From the NCBI GenBank assembly GCA_963555705.1, contig OY743187.1:12786133-12850132 (forward strand): DNA of 64,000 nucleotides, read 5' to 3'. This document shows positions 54,459 to 64,000 of this stretch, piece after piece. The position numbers and the translations under genes are program-made. Source of the stretch: Ligustrum vulgare. Taxonomy: Eukaryota > Streptophyta > Magnoliopsida > Lamiales > Oleaceae. The notes beneath the pieces are model-generated. The model was not told where the DNA came from. It searched no databases and was given only the letters and a program-made list of their open reading frames with translations. How positions within the stretch are numbered: the first letter of the stretch is position 1; each line of letters opens with the position of its first letter.

Positions 54459-55490
54459 ATTGAAGACTGAGAGAATGTTGAACCAGGAGGCTGATAATCA
54501 GGATGAGTGCTATTGAAGTTTCATTGGAAGGATTCATCAAAATGATGCCAACACTGAAGTGCTACATGTCCAGGCTTATTGCAAACTTGGCAATGAAATC
54601 TAGGACTATTCCAAGGTTGCTGCCTACCACCACGACTGAATCTAATACCTCGATTTGATCCCGGATAGCCAGGATAGCCTCTGCCAAATTACCATAACCT
54701 CTGCCTCGTCCATTAAAGCCTCCACGAGTTGGATTTGGGGAATTTCCTCTATTATAAAATCCACGAGTCTAATTTCTTTGTCCAATGAAATTATCGCGAG
54801 TAGCAATATTATCAACTGTAGAATAGGAATCAAGATCATGAGTATGCTTCTCAATGCGAGCTTCTTGTGCAAGGAGGAGAGATTCAATTTCTTCCACAGT
54901 ATATGGATCTGGTCTGGAATTAATTGACGTAATAAATGGATCATAGTCCTATGGTAGTCCTTCAAAAATTGCATCAATATGTGCAGTGGTATCAAGTGAA
55001 TGTCCAACAGAAATCAATAGATCTATGCAATTCATAATTTGCAACAGATACTCATTAATTGAAAGAGAGCATTTCTTCATATTCTGCAAACGAATTTTGT
55101 ACTGAGTTACCTTGGCTCGTTTTTGAGCTGAAAATGTTTATCAACTTTTTCCCATATCTGGGAAGCATAAGTGCAACCTACCATTCGAGTGAGAAGATGT
55201 TCATTCATAGATGATAGCAACTATGACACAAGGAGTTGATCTTGTTGTTCCCAGTTGAGGTACTTTGGATTAAATTTTTCAGCAGCCTTATCTGCCTCAG
55301 ACAGAAATTTCTGTGGCTGTGAAGATGAGGAGTCCAAAAAATGAAGTAGTCGGTGGCCACGCACAGTTGCTGTGACTTGCTGACGCCAAAGGAGATGATT
55401 ATCATTGCTGAGTTTCACAGATAATGTGTGATTGAAGGTTTCTGGAGTGAAAGCAGGAGCAGCCATGGCTTGCAGTTGAATTCGGCTATG
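54459..55490 (-). pseudogene. Copia gag, degenerate
   Basis: The start is at 55466 (MAAPAFTPETFNHTLSVKLS, then NHLLWRQQVTATVRGHRLLH), the standard N-terminus of plant Copia gag, 50 bases behind the primer site. At 54610-54535 the minus strand encodes a CCHC zinc knuckle (CQVCNKPGHVALQC). Several frame changes and stops occur between (first near 55205). It joins protease across the LOG-carrying insertion. Confidence 0.88.
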
Positions 55491-55515
55491 AGTGAATCAT
55501 GATGGATCTGGACGA

Positions 55516-55526
55516 CTCTGATACCA
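55516..55526 (-). other. Copia primer-binding site
   Basis: The minus strand reads tggtatcagag directly after the LTR end (...tttagca), 11 bases complementary to tRNA-iMet. Confidence 0.85.
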
Positions 55527-55680
55527 TGCTAAAGATAGGAAGGAAGACTATTTTTCTTATTATATTGCAGTAGCAAACGTACACTTATATAGAGTGATGT
55601 AGCTAGATCTAACAAACTGAATAACAGAAAATTATTTTAGAAGAAAATATATTCTAGATGATTTTATTTATTCTCTAATA
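55527..55680 (-). repeat. Copia 5' LTR (154 bp)
   Basis: Same length as the 3' LTR with three substitutions. Followed by cagtg, the target duplicate. Confidence 0.93.
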
Positions 55681-55685
55681 CAGTG

Positions 55686-56050
55686 CTTCTATATTAAAAA
55701 AATGTAACAGAAAAAGGGCAAAAAAATACCATTTAGAGAAGCGGGTGGAAAATTCTACTCAAATAGTTTTGTAGCTTTAGAATTTCAGCTAGAGTGGAAG
55801 AGCAAACATTTTATACTTGGAGCAGTGACATTTTTTAAAAAGTGGAAAAGTTCTACTGTTGAATTCTAGATTGATAAGACTCAATTGGAGTATTGAGTTA
55901 TGCTTTGTGTCAGGTAAGTCGTGATGAGCATCATGTTGAGTTGGGTGGTTTATGTACACATCAAGCATAGTCAAGCTGAGCATCTTGTTGTATTGGACAC
56001 CAAACTTAGCTTCCTAGTGTAATTGTGTCTGGCGCATGTTGAATTAAGTT
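55686..56050. other. Low-copy DNA beyond the Copia insertion
   Basis: Continues the sequence left of 38103. No frame on either strand has a recognisable motif. Confidence 0.35.
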
Positions 56051-57080
56051 TTAGCATATATTGTTCAGTTGACATTGTGTCACTTTTTTAGTTAAAAGGA
56101 AAAGTGGTAAAAATTAACATTGAAAAATGTGACAAAAATATGAAAAAAACTAAAAAGTGGCACTCAAACTTATAGTTTATGAATAATAGGCGATGTACCA
56201 AATATGCCATTTTATGTTCTCAATTCTTTTTGACAACAAGTTCTCTCATATGTTTACGAATAATAGCCATTGGATTCCTTTTCTTTTCTCTCCCCATTTT
56301 GTACAGTTATATAAGCTATGCAAATGTGACTTTAGCTTAGATGACTAGAAGTTGTAGAATCAGAAGCAATTTTTTCAATAGTATTTCACTTGATAAGATT
56401 ACTTCTAAAATATGAAGTGTTTTCCAACTACACATTAGAGCTACGATTGCTACTAAAAAATGGATATTGTAAAAATTGAAAAAGTGACTTTCAAATAGCA
56501 AAAAGTGTCAAGACGTCACTTTCTTTATTGTCACTTTTTTTTTTAAAAAAAAGTGGCATTGTATACTGTAGCTATTAATGTTTCTGGATTTGTATAATTT
56601 GCTAGTTAGTGATGGATATTGCAAAAAAAAATGAAAAAGTGACATATTTGTGTAAAAAAAAGTGACAAGCGATCACTTTTTTCCTACTAAAAAGTGACAC
56701 CATGTCACTTTTTAGTTAAAAGAAAGAAAAAAGTGACATTATATTTGTATATAGAGAATGGAGAATGTGTAATGTATCTACTAATATTTGTGGACTTATG
56801 TGATTTGTTAGTGAATGATGGATACTGTAAAAATTGACCTTAAAATAGAAAAAATGACAAAATTTTCACTAAAAAGTGACAAAGAGACATTATGTCACTT
56901 TTTTTTGGCACAATTATTCTAATACTTTGAATAAAATTAACAAGTTATGAGTTTATTTTAAGATTTTAATTTATGTTTGATTGAGAAATTAACATGCATG
57001 CAACTTTTTTAAAAAATAAGTGATATTGTGTCACTTTTTTAAAAAAATGACAAAAATATTAAAAAAGTGACACTCAAAAT
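56050..57080. repeat. Array of AAAAAGTGACA / TGTCACTTTTT inverted motifs
   Basis: At least twenty copies of gtgac or gtcac, most bordered by runs of A or T, in both orientations. Adjacent opposite copies (for example 56665-56715) can fold back. A weaker patch of the same kind is at 58505-58650. Unit length is irregular. Confidence 0.7.
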
Positions 57081-57835
57081 GTACAAAGTATTTTTACTTC
57101 TTAAAAAATTTTAAAATGTATTTTTATAAATGATCCAAAGATAAGGATATTTGTGTAAATACCCCATAAATAATTTATTTTTTAAAAAATAAAGTGGAAA
57201 CAAAGGTCTAGTATTTGAGTGGAGTGGGTCGAGGCCCAGTATGGCTCTCTTGGACCTGTACCTGCGTAAGTGTTTTTTGGTTGATGATCGTGGAAAAGAA
57301 AATATTTTTCACCTTACATAGAAAATAAAAATCATCCCACTCTAGGGATATTGAATTTCCTGATTTAAGGAGAATAAGCATTTTTTGGGTTTGTTTGGAA
57401 AATCATTTTGATGGAAAACATTGTCAATCAAACACTCAAAATTGGAATATAATTGAAAAATATTTTCTTTTCCATTTTTCCATACAAATAATACACATCC
57501 TAAATGTAAAATATCAATTTTTAATGAAAATGATTTTTTTAAAAAAAATGTTTATAGTAGTTTTAGGCTTTGTTTGTTAAAACTTTTGTGTCTAAAAGCA
57601 TACTTTTTATGTTTTCGAGATAAAATATGTGGTTGAAAAGTGGTAATAGAAAATGTATGTAGTTAAAAAGTAGTTTGGAGAATTGTATTATTTTGCTAAA
57701 TAGATGCTTAATTTTTTTAGCAACCGAGGTGCCATAGGCCATAGTAAGGCCCGCACCAAACTGAACGAAGAATAGGCCCTAATGTAGACAAACCAACCCA
57801 CATAAAATGTAGTGTTGAGCTCAATTCATACATCT
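57081..57835. other. AT-rich DNA, MITE-like traces only
   Basis: Phrases such as ggctttgtttgttaaaac (57568) and ggttgaaaagtggtaatag resemble the repeats at 28270-28640. No boundary could be fixed. Confidence 0.35.
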
Positions 57836-57839
57836 ACAT

Positions 57840-58115
57840 CTACAATCTATAATATCTATGCCCCTAGGGCAAATCTTCAAGTGGTGAAAGGGAGGGGGAG
57901 GGGGGAGGGGGAGGGGGGGGGGGTAGAAAACTCGCTCGCAGCTACCAATGGGGTTCAAATCCTGAAATATGGATGATGTTCTTGGTAAGCGGGAGTATTA
58001 AAGTTGCCATCCCTCTACTCTATATCCTTGGAGTCATATCCTGTGATTTATATCATTCACAAAGCTCAGGACAGGGAGGTGGGGCACCCAAGGTTGGCGT
58101 ACAACCTTTACAATC
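57840..58115 (+). mobile_element. Possible tRNA-derived SINE with a poly-G insertion
   Basis: ggggttcaaatcc (57951-57963) is a good Pol III B box. An A-box-like tcaagtggtgaaaggg lies upstream (57876), separated from it by a G-rich tract (57890-57923). The downstream phrases catatcctgtgattta and ggggcacccaaggttggcgtac are of a kind found in plant SINE bodies. No clean target duplicate was found. Confidence 0.4.
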
Positions 58116-59772
58116 TACATCTACATTCTATTTATTATTTTACATTACAATATCTAAAAAGTGTGAATAGGAGAAAAACTTTTGATTTCCTATTTTGTCA
58201 TTATATTTCTCTCTTTATAGCCAATAATACCCTTTTGTACTTATTAGTTATTAGTATAATCCATTTTAATTCATTTTCATTAATTTACAAAAAATAAAAA
58301 TTGAACTTTTATAATAACATTATAAACTGAAAATATATTAAAACTTTAATTTCAATATTTCAGTTTTTAACGCATGTAGGAAAGACTAATTTAGACAAAT
58401 GCACCACTAAAATATGAAATTAGATCAAATACTTCATTTTTAAAAATAAATAAATTAGATACTTTATTTTTAATAATAATTAGATTAATATGTTGTACTT
58501 TTGGGAACTGAAAGTGACATTGTATGTGATTTTTGAAATATACCTAAAAGTAACCTACATTATGACATTTTGGAATAAAAAGTGACAAAATTTTCTGTTA
58601 CCAAAAATAATATAAGGTGTCATTTTTTTTGTTCCAAGAAGTGATACGTATTAAGTACTCTAATTATTTTTTAAAAGGAAGTGCAAAGCCTAATTTTCAC
58701 TAATAATAACTATGCCCAGCAAATCTTCGAATTATCTAACTTCACCATCATTTAAAAATTCTTTACCTAATACACTAGAAAATTAAATAGAAAGTCAACT
58801 TCGTACGAGCTAGTTAAATTTGTTTCATCACAAGCTGCTCACATACATTATGCCACACACGAATATAATGATGCAAGTTATAAAGAAAAAATAAAATAAA
58901 AAAATGATGCTAATCACAACGTTTAAGCTGTTAAATAAATCTTCATATAAGCTCGACTTTTATATTCCATATATCCTCAATTTTCAGGAAATTAATGGAA
59001 AAATAATTGTTATCTGAGTCATTATGTCACTTGTAAATTATAAATGTATAAAGAGAGTTGAATTGTACAAACTCGAGTTAGTCCAATGCAGACTCGAAAT
59101 ACATTGGCTCGTTCCTCACACAAAGCATACAGATGCATGCCATTGTATAGCTACTTGTATAGATCATCTGTATAGATAGCAAGCCTATAGATTTTATCTT
59201 CACAAATACAACGGGAAGTGTATATTGCGATTTGCTATACTTGTCGCTGTGGGTTTGAGACCAACTCTATTAAACCCCTCGCAGGTAACTGCCGTTCAGC
59301 TTCAACTCAAACACACAGTCACACACAATGTTAGTGAGTTGCACAATTAATTATTCTAGATCCGTACGTTTTTTATGGAAATCTTGTGGCTTTTTATGTT
59401 TGTAGGGCTTCAAGTTAAGTGCAATTTGGGCAGAAAAAGTAACGACAGGGACTAAATTGTTACCAAAATCTTTTAAAGTAAAACTTACCCTTAAAATTGA
59501 CATATAGAATGCAACTAGCATCCTTCGATTCCATTAAGGTTTATGTCACTAAATAACTTTAGAACAACTCTTATATTTGAAGTAGCCCTCTTTAGACTGG
59601 GAGTGGAACCATGCCTGTAATAGCTGTTATTACACTTACACCTATATTGGGAGGGTAATTAGGTATTTATAATCCAGAGGGTTAGCTTGGCATTGCAAAG
59701 ATGGCAATGGATTTTGACGTTTGAACCATGTATTAAATTTGCTTTGTAATGGCAGAATTTGATATGTTTGAT
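58116..59772. other. No gene recognised
   Basis: AT-rich to 58970; then mixed composition (59030-59340) with tgtatagatcatctgtatagatagc repeats near 59150. No long frame. Confidence 0.35.
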
Positions 59773-59781
59773 GCTGAGTAT

Positions 59782-60365
59782 CTCAGGGACGGAGCCAAGA
59801 GTGGGGTGGGGTGGGGTGGGGTGGGAGCCAATATTTCAAATGGTGGAAGGGGAGGCCCCCTCTCAAGTCCCGGGGGGGGGGGGGGGGGGGAGGTAAGCTC
59901 CCCAATTTTTCTGAATAAAAATGATTGAGACAACGATTTTGAGTACCAAATCAAATATAAGGCTAGTTATAAACAATGATACATCGATAAATGGGTTCTT
60001 CAAATTTCCTTGCTTAAGAATCTTAAATCTCATACCAAAAATAAAATAAAATAAAGAAAATAAAAAATGTTTTACTTTTCTAACTCTTTACTCTTTAACT
60101 TATAAACATATGGTGGTGGGCAAGGCAATTTTTGATAATATGAGAAAAATGGAGATGTATGAGGTCTCCCACAGTAAAACGTCTTGTCATTTATAGTAAA
60201 ATTTCTGCAACAGTGAGTGAACGTATTTCTGCAGCAATATTTTGGGCTTTTCAATTTTTTTTGGGACCAACTTTATTCATTTGGGCTGGCCCATTTGGAC
60301 TCAAAAAATTTTCAGATTTCAGTGGGAGCCTACAACCCACCTAGGCCTCAATGGGATCCGTCCTT
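59782..60365. mobile_element. Small DNA transposon with 9-bp flanking repeat gctgagtat
   Basis: The ends ctcagggacggagcc and gggatccgtcctt are imperfect inverted repeats. gctgagtat stands on both sides (59773-59781, 60366-60374); 9 bp suggests a Mutator-type and 8 bp of it a hAT-type target duplicate. It contains (ggggt)n at 59801-59825 and a run of about 20 G at 59871-59890. No transposase. Confidence 0.65.
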
Positions 60366-60377
60366 GCTGAGTATAAT

Positions 60378-62278
60378 TAGAGGTGGCAATGAGCCGAGCT
60401 GGTCGGCTCGGCTCGTCAAATGGACGACCCGTGCCGAGCTCGGCTTGCCCACGAGTTCGTCGCCCATGGGCTGAGCCGAACTCGACTCGTCTGGCTCGTG
60501 CAATTTTTTATTTTTATTCTTTTTAAATCTCCTCCTACGTTGATTAAGTCGACAATCATCAATTGGTAGTTAAAACTTAAAATACTTGAAGTCTTGAATA
60601 TAAATATTAATATTATTGATATAATTTTTAATTAGTTATAACTTATAAGTTATGTATTAAATAAATTATTAATAACTTAATAAGTAAAAAAATAATGTTA
60701 TACTTGTTAGTTATTAGTGAATTAAATTGAAAGTCGAAATGATTAATTATAATTTATAAGTTTATAACGTAAATAAAAACTTGTTAAAATAATCAAATAT
60801 CCAATTATAATTTGAAAAAACAAAAACTAAAATTAAGTAAATAAATTAAAATTTCAAAGTTTAAAAAATAAAATAAAACCCTCCTCCTTTTTTCTGAACT
60901 TGGGACTTTCTACTAAATAATCTTAATTGAATAATTGAATATTTTAGTAGGCGGAACTAAAATTGTACACGAACAATTTGTTACGTGTACAATTTTTGTT
61001 TTGAAATCAAAATTATATTTTATTTTATATATATAAAGAAATTAAAATTTTAAAGTTAAATATCATTTACCTGACTGCATACAATTTCGGCATACTTATG
61101 TTGTATACGTAAATCACCGTCTTGCCAATCTTTGACACACATCAACGTTTCCAAAATATCTTCTTTGAATCGGCTCCTCACTTCTGACAAAACCCTTTTA
61201 TCTGCTCTAAAAGCAGACTCAGAAGCTATCATGCTAACCAGAGGTGTTAGTAGATCTTTTGCTATGGCGGAAACAATCGAAAATTTTCGTTCGTTTGTTC
61301 GCCAATAATGAAGTAAATCAAATTCTAAAGAATTAGTAGACTCCACATTTCAAAGTAGATCTTGTCCAAAATAAATTTTCAATTCTTCAGGTATTTGAAG
61401 TGAACCTGATTCGTTGGTACTACAAGGTATACTGTAAGAAGAAGTTCCTTGTACTTGACTCATTTCTTCCATTAAACTGTATAATTCTTCGTCTCCAAGT
61501 GTAGTGTTACGTGATGGTGCAGATTGTGTATGACTAGCATTAGTTCCTAATCGTGCAGCATATACAATATACATGTTTACTACCGTGCTTTCTAAAATAT
61601 TATAAGTGATAGGTTTATCCAATATCAACAAGCTATTGGTTTTCGAAACAAGAATTCTCGTACCCTTTAAATTGAAACGTGGGTCCATTATGCATGCTAA
61701 GAGAAATAACATAGGTAAATATTCCCAATATTTTTAAAATTTCATTTCCATAGCAATTATCATTTAAGTAAAAAATGAGTCATATCTATATCTATAAAAA
61801 GTTCTTGTAATAATATAAAGACGTTCAAGAACTTTTAAACTAATTGGGTAATATATCCCAGATAATATGTTAGTTGAATCGTAAAAACTTGTCAAAAAAA
61901 TTTTCACTTTAAAAGCAGTTTCCCAATTCGATTCTATTAATAGAGGATCATCGTCTTTCTTAAGTGTTCTACTGTCATAATATTCCCTTATTATGTGTTC
62001 ATAACCTTCGCATGATTTAAGTAACAAGTATGTAGAGTTCCACCTATAGCCTACGTCGGTGATAAATTTTTTAGAATCTAAATTGTATTGTGAACACATA
62101 TATTCAAAATATTGTTTTCTAATTGGTGATATGGTTATGTACACTATAGTATCTCTAATTTTATCCATTTCATCTTTAATATGTTTCAAGTCATCTTGAA
62201 TAATTAAATTTAAAATATGACATATACATCTAACATTGAATAAGAAATCACCAAAATTCAGATTAAGAATTCTACATA
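60378..62278 (-). mobile_element. hAT (Ac-like) transposon, 3' part, interrupted by CACTA
   Basis: The end tagaggtggcaatgagccg (60378) with ggctcggctcg subterminal motifs is a hAT terminus in minus orientation. The transposase remnant reads toward it. The element is cut at about 62278 by a CACTA insertion; its 5' part, including the BED zinc finger, lies beyond the window. The AT-rich 3' part (60530-61050) has no genes. Confidence 0.8.
61056..62278 (-). pseudogene. hAT transposase, middle and C-terminal parts, with stop codons
   Basis: One continuous minus-strand frame covers the region, interrupted only by stops (about 61761, 61734 and 61347). Seen: RCICHILNLIIQDDLKHI, DVGYRWNSTYLLLKSC (the conserved RWNSTY block of the RNase-H-like core), EKYW-like and LACIMDPRFNLKG, then the hAT C-terminal dimerisation domain FDLLHYWRTNERKF, LLTPLVSMIASESAFR. 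It catalyses cut-and-paste transposition; several residues, including the usual E-K, are lost to stops. The RICESLEEPER-type domain order fits plant hAT proteins. Confidence 0.9.
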
Positions 62279-62304
62279 CACCAGTACAGAAATAGGAATT
62301 CGCG

Positions 62305-62650
62305 TCGGCTGGAAAACGGAATACGCGTCGGTTGTAGCGGCGACGCATATGACACAGACGCATAAAGTCTCGACTTTAAGCGTCGGTTGTAAACCGACGC
62401 CCAAAGTTAGCTTTGGGCGTCGGTTCTAGTTTAAAACCGACGCCTAAAGTAAAAAAAAAAAAAAAAAAAAACTTTGGGCGTCGGTTTCTGTATAAAACAG
62501 ACGCCCAAAGTCGGTTTTGGGCGTCGGTTTTAATTTTAGAACCGACGCCCAAAACAGCTTTGGGCGTCGATTTTATACAAACCGATGCACAAAGTGTTTT
62601 TTTTTTTGGGACTTTAGGCGTCGGTTTTATCTTTAGAATCGACGCCTAAA
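62305..62650. repeat. CACTA subterminal inverted repeats (ggcgtcggtt / aaccgacgcc)
   Basis: About six palindromic pairs of gggcgtcggtt and aaccgacgccc with spacers of 5-16 bases, alternating with aaagt/actttggg and a 24-base A run (62451-62470). These are typical binding sites for CACTA TNPA-like proteins. Confidence 0.85.
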
Positions 62651-62680
62651 CTTTTTTTTTTTGAATATATATATATTATA

Positions 62681-62910
62681 TGACCTGGACGTGACCTGCA
62701 GTGACTTGGACGTAGCCTGCAATGACCCAGGCCACTGCATATCGTGACCTGCAATGGCCTGCAATGACCCAGGCCACTGCACGTCGTGGCCTCCAATGAC
62801 CCAAGTCACTGCACGTCGTGGCCTGCAATCACCTGGACGTCACTTGCAATGACCCAGGCCACTGCAGGTCGTGACCTGCAGTGACCAGGACGTGGTCTGC
62901 GATAACCTGA
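62681..62910. repeat. 10-11-bp helically phased repeat array (tgacctgca)
   Basis: About twenty variants of tgacctgca / tgacctgga / tgacccagg follow one another every 10-11 bp. The subset caatgaccca occurs at 62720, 62762, 62794 and 62847, spacings 42, 32 and 53, all multiples of about 10.6. The region is GC-rich in an AT-rich setting. Confidence 0.8.
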
Positions 62911-63045
62911 ACGCATCACCAAATAAATATATATAATCGATATATACGTAATAAAATTAAATTAACAACAATTATACTTACAAATTGTTAATTTATGATA
63001 CAAATTAAATATATATGTAAGTGCAAGTTTTGATTACGCTTCGAT

Positions 63046-64000
63046 TTACACAAACCTATGAACGAAGTATTTTGCCCATAAGTTTTGAATCTCGATTACT
63101 TCCTCCGTTGAATAATATTCTTTAAATGCCTACAAACAATCAAAATGAATTATTAGTTATTTTTTCATAAAATATAAAGTCATTATTAAAATTCTCATTT
63201 TCAATGACTTATACCGAAGTAAGTTGAAAGTGTTTTGTGATTATCTCATACATATTTCTCATAACGTAGTAGCCACACTCAGACCCTCCAGGTTATTGAG
63301 GACACTGAAATATTCACATTGAAAAATAACAATATTAATAATCAAACTAAATAAAATATAGAAATAATTCAAAGATTTTTAATAAAGTTTAAATCCGTGT
63401 TTTCATACTTTTACATTTTTTCACGTTGTATTGGATTTTGTCCTCATGCCTCCAACTGTCCAATACGTTTTGAAAGCCCTAAAATTTCAATAAATTAAAT
63501 CAACAAGTTACAAAAAAATTAAGACTCAAACATCCTACAAAATTTTTGGCAGTCTCCCCTATAAATTGAACTTATCCAACCTGTAGGGAGACCCTGCTAT
63601 TCAAAACTATCAACTTCTCAACAATCACAACTCCACAATCAATTTCACCACAACTCCACAATTATTTCATTAAAAGTTTCCTAACTTACGTGTTCAATAT
63701 CGGCTTGATATCCAAGTCACGCTTAGATGCAGCAGCTGAATCTAAGAAGTACACCGTATTCTTCTCAGGAGAAATAACTAGCAACATCCAGTGATTCCTA
63801 CGTATTATGAACGTGTAAATATAACTTTAAATATCATATCATTCAAATTAGGTTAAAAATTAGAGAATATCAACGGTCTTACTCCTGAAAATACGGTGCT
63901 AGAATGAATTTCTTAGTTTTCATTGCCTTCATGGTGCTGACCAAGTAATTTATAACACCATTTGCATTTGTTCTTACTGAAATCGATGCAATGTGTGTCG
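63046..64000 (-). pseudogene. C48 (ULP1-like) peptidase of the CACTA element, at least five exons, one nonsense codon
   Basis: Exons on the minus strand: A 64000(or beyond)-63883 (TKKFILAPYFQ), B 63797-63690 (NHWMLLVISPEKNTVYFLDS: catalytic His and Asp), C about 63478-63415 (AFQNVLDSWRHEDKI), D 63304-63215 (CPQ, stop, PGGSECGYYVMRNMYEI: catalytic Cys), E 63129-63046 (AFKEYYSTEEVIEIQNLW, then stop). The A/B junction is an exact GT-AG intron that restores the frame (GA|G). The family cleaves SUMO-like linkages; in CACTA elements its role is unknown. The TAA in exon D falls three residues after the conserved Cys-Pro-Gln start and would remove the active Cys. Confidence 0.85.

Larger units (their letters stand above)
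38108..55680 (-). mobile_element. Ty1/Copia element (4695 bp originally) split by two younger LTR insertions
   Basis: Two 154-bp LTRs (38108-38261, 55527-55680) differ at three positions and are flanked by cagtg on both sides (38103-38107, 55681-55685). Minus-strand order is gag, protease, integrase, RT, RNase H, as in Copia. Subtracting the solo LTR (2510+5) and the LOG-carrying element (10,358+5) leaves 4695 bp, a normal Copia length. Very short LTRs and the RT text suggest the Ale/Retrofit branch. Confidence 0.95.
62279..64000 (-). mobile_element. CACTA-type transposon end with C48 peptidase gene, runs off the right edge
   Basis: The terminus caccagtacagaaatagg starts at about 62279. Behind it come 350 bp of subterminal palindromes (62305-62650), a 10-11-bp repeat array (62681-62910) and exons of a ULP1-like peptidase on the minus strand. 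This layout is found in plant CACTA elements that carry a C48 protease beside the transposase. The transposase and other end are outside the window. Confidence 0.75.

Noticed and set aside
54642..55007. 121-codon Leu/Ile-rich minus-strand frame
   Set aside because: Wrong frame of Copia gag; the gag zinc knuckle is in another frame.
59869..59892. Poly-G run as a functional quadruplex
   Set aside because: Lies in a non-autonomous transposon next to (ggggt)n; may also be length-uncertain in assembly.

Overview
This window looks like gene-poor, AT-rich nuclear DNA of an angiosperm, most likely a eudicot. The evidence is plant-type Ty3/Gypsy and Ty1/Copia retrotransposons, hAT, CACTA, Helitron and Tourist-like DNA transposons, tRNA-primed LTR elements, and decayed pieces of plant genes (S-adenosylmethionine synthase, a STE20/SPS1-type kinase). 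I see no convincing intact, conventionally organised host gene. Almost everything is mobile DNA, much of it nested.

Layout. 1-2027: 5' end of a minus-strand LTR element that landed in the integrase of a minus-strand Tat-type Ty3/Gypsy element (2028-8219). 8220-10600: a compact cluster of small AT-rich ORFs, possibly an old pararetrovirus-like insertion. 10819-12381: hAT-like element with a solo LTR inside. 12690-14651: GTCAC-rich repeat block and LTR fragments. 14652-16854: Helitron with RepHel remnants. 17836-19488: tandemly duplicated Helitron-like sequence ending in a double hairpin. 20761-23780: SAM synthase and kinase pseudogenes. 24356-25436: two MITEs. 26350-30689: LTR fragments and two more Helitrons. 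30897-32330: 167-bp tandem repeats and a C-rich block. 33193-36805: Tourist-like MITE and a chromovirus-type LTR with a truncated gag.

38108-55680 is the centrepiece. It is a 4.7-kb Copia element (TSD cagtg) split by a 2510-bp solo LTR (TSD caatc) and by a complete 10,358-bp element (TSD ctgtc) whose two 3540-bp LTRs have equal length and differ, as far as I could see, at one base. That young element has no gag-pol. Instead it carries, antisense, an intact intronless LONELY GUY (LOG)-type cytokinin-activating enzyme ORF and a second ORF with a basic/CCCC zinc-finger motif. These are followed by three hairpin-forming repeats and an AATAAA-like signal.

55686-64000: GTGAC-rich repeats, a possible SINE, a small DNA transposon with a 9-bp direct repeat, a decayed hAT transposase, and inside that the end of a CACTA element with subterminal palindromes, a helically phased 10-11-bp repeat array and exons of a C48 (ULP1-like) peptidase. 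The elements do not form a pathway; the order of insertions can be read from the TSDs. The LOG-carrying element is the best candidate for an undescribed system.
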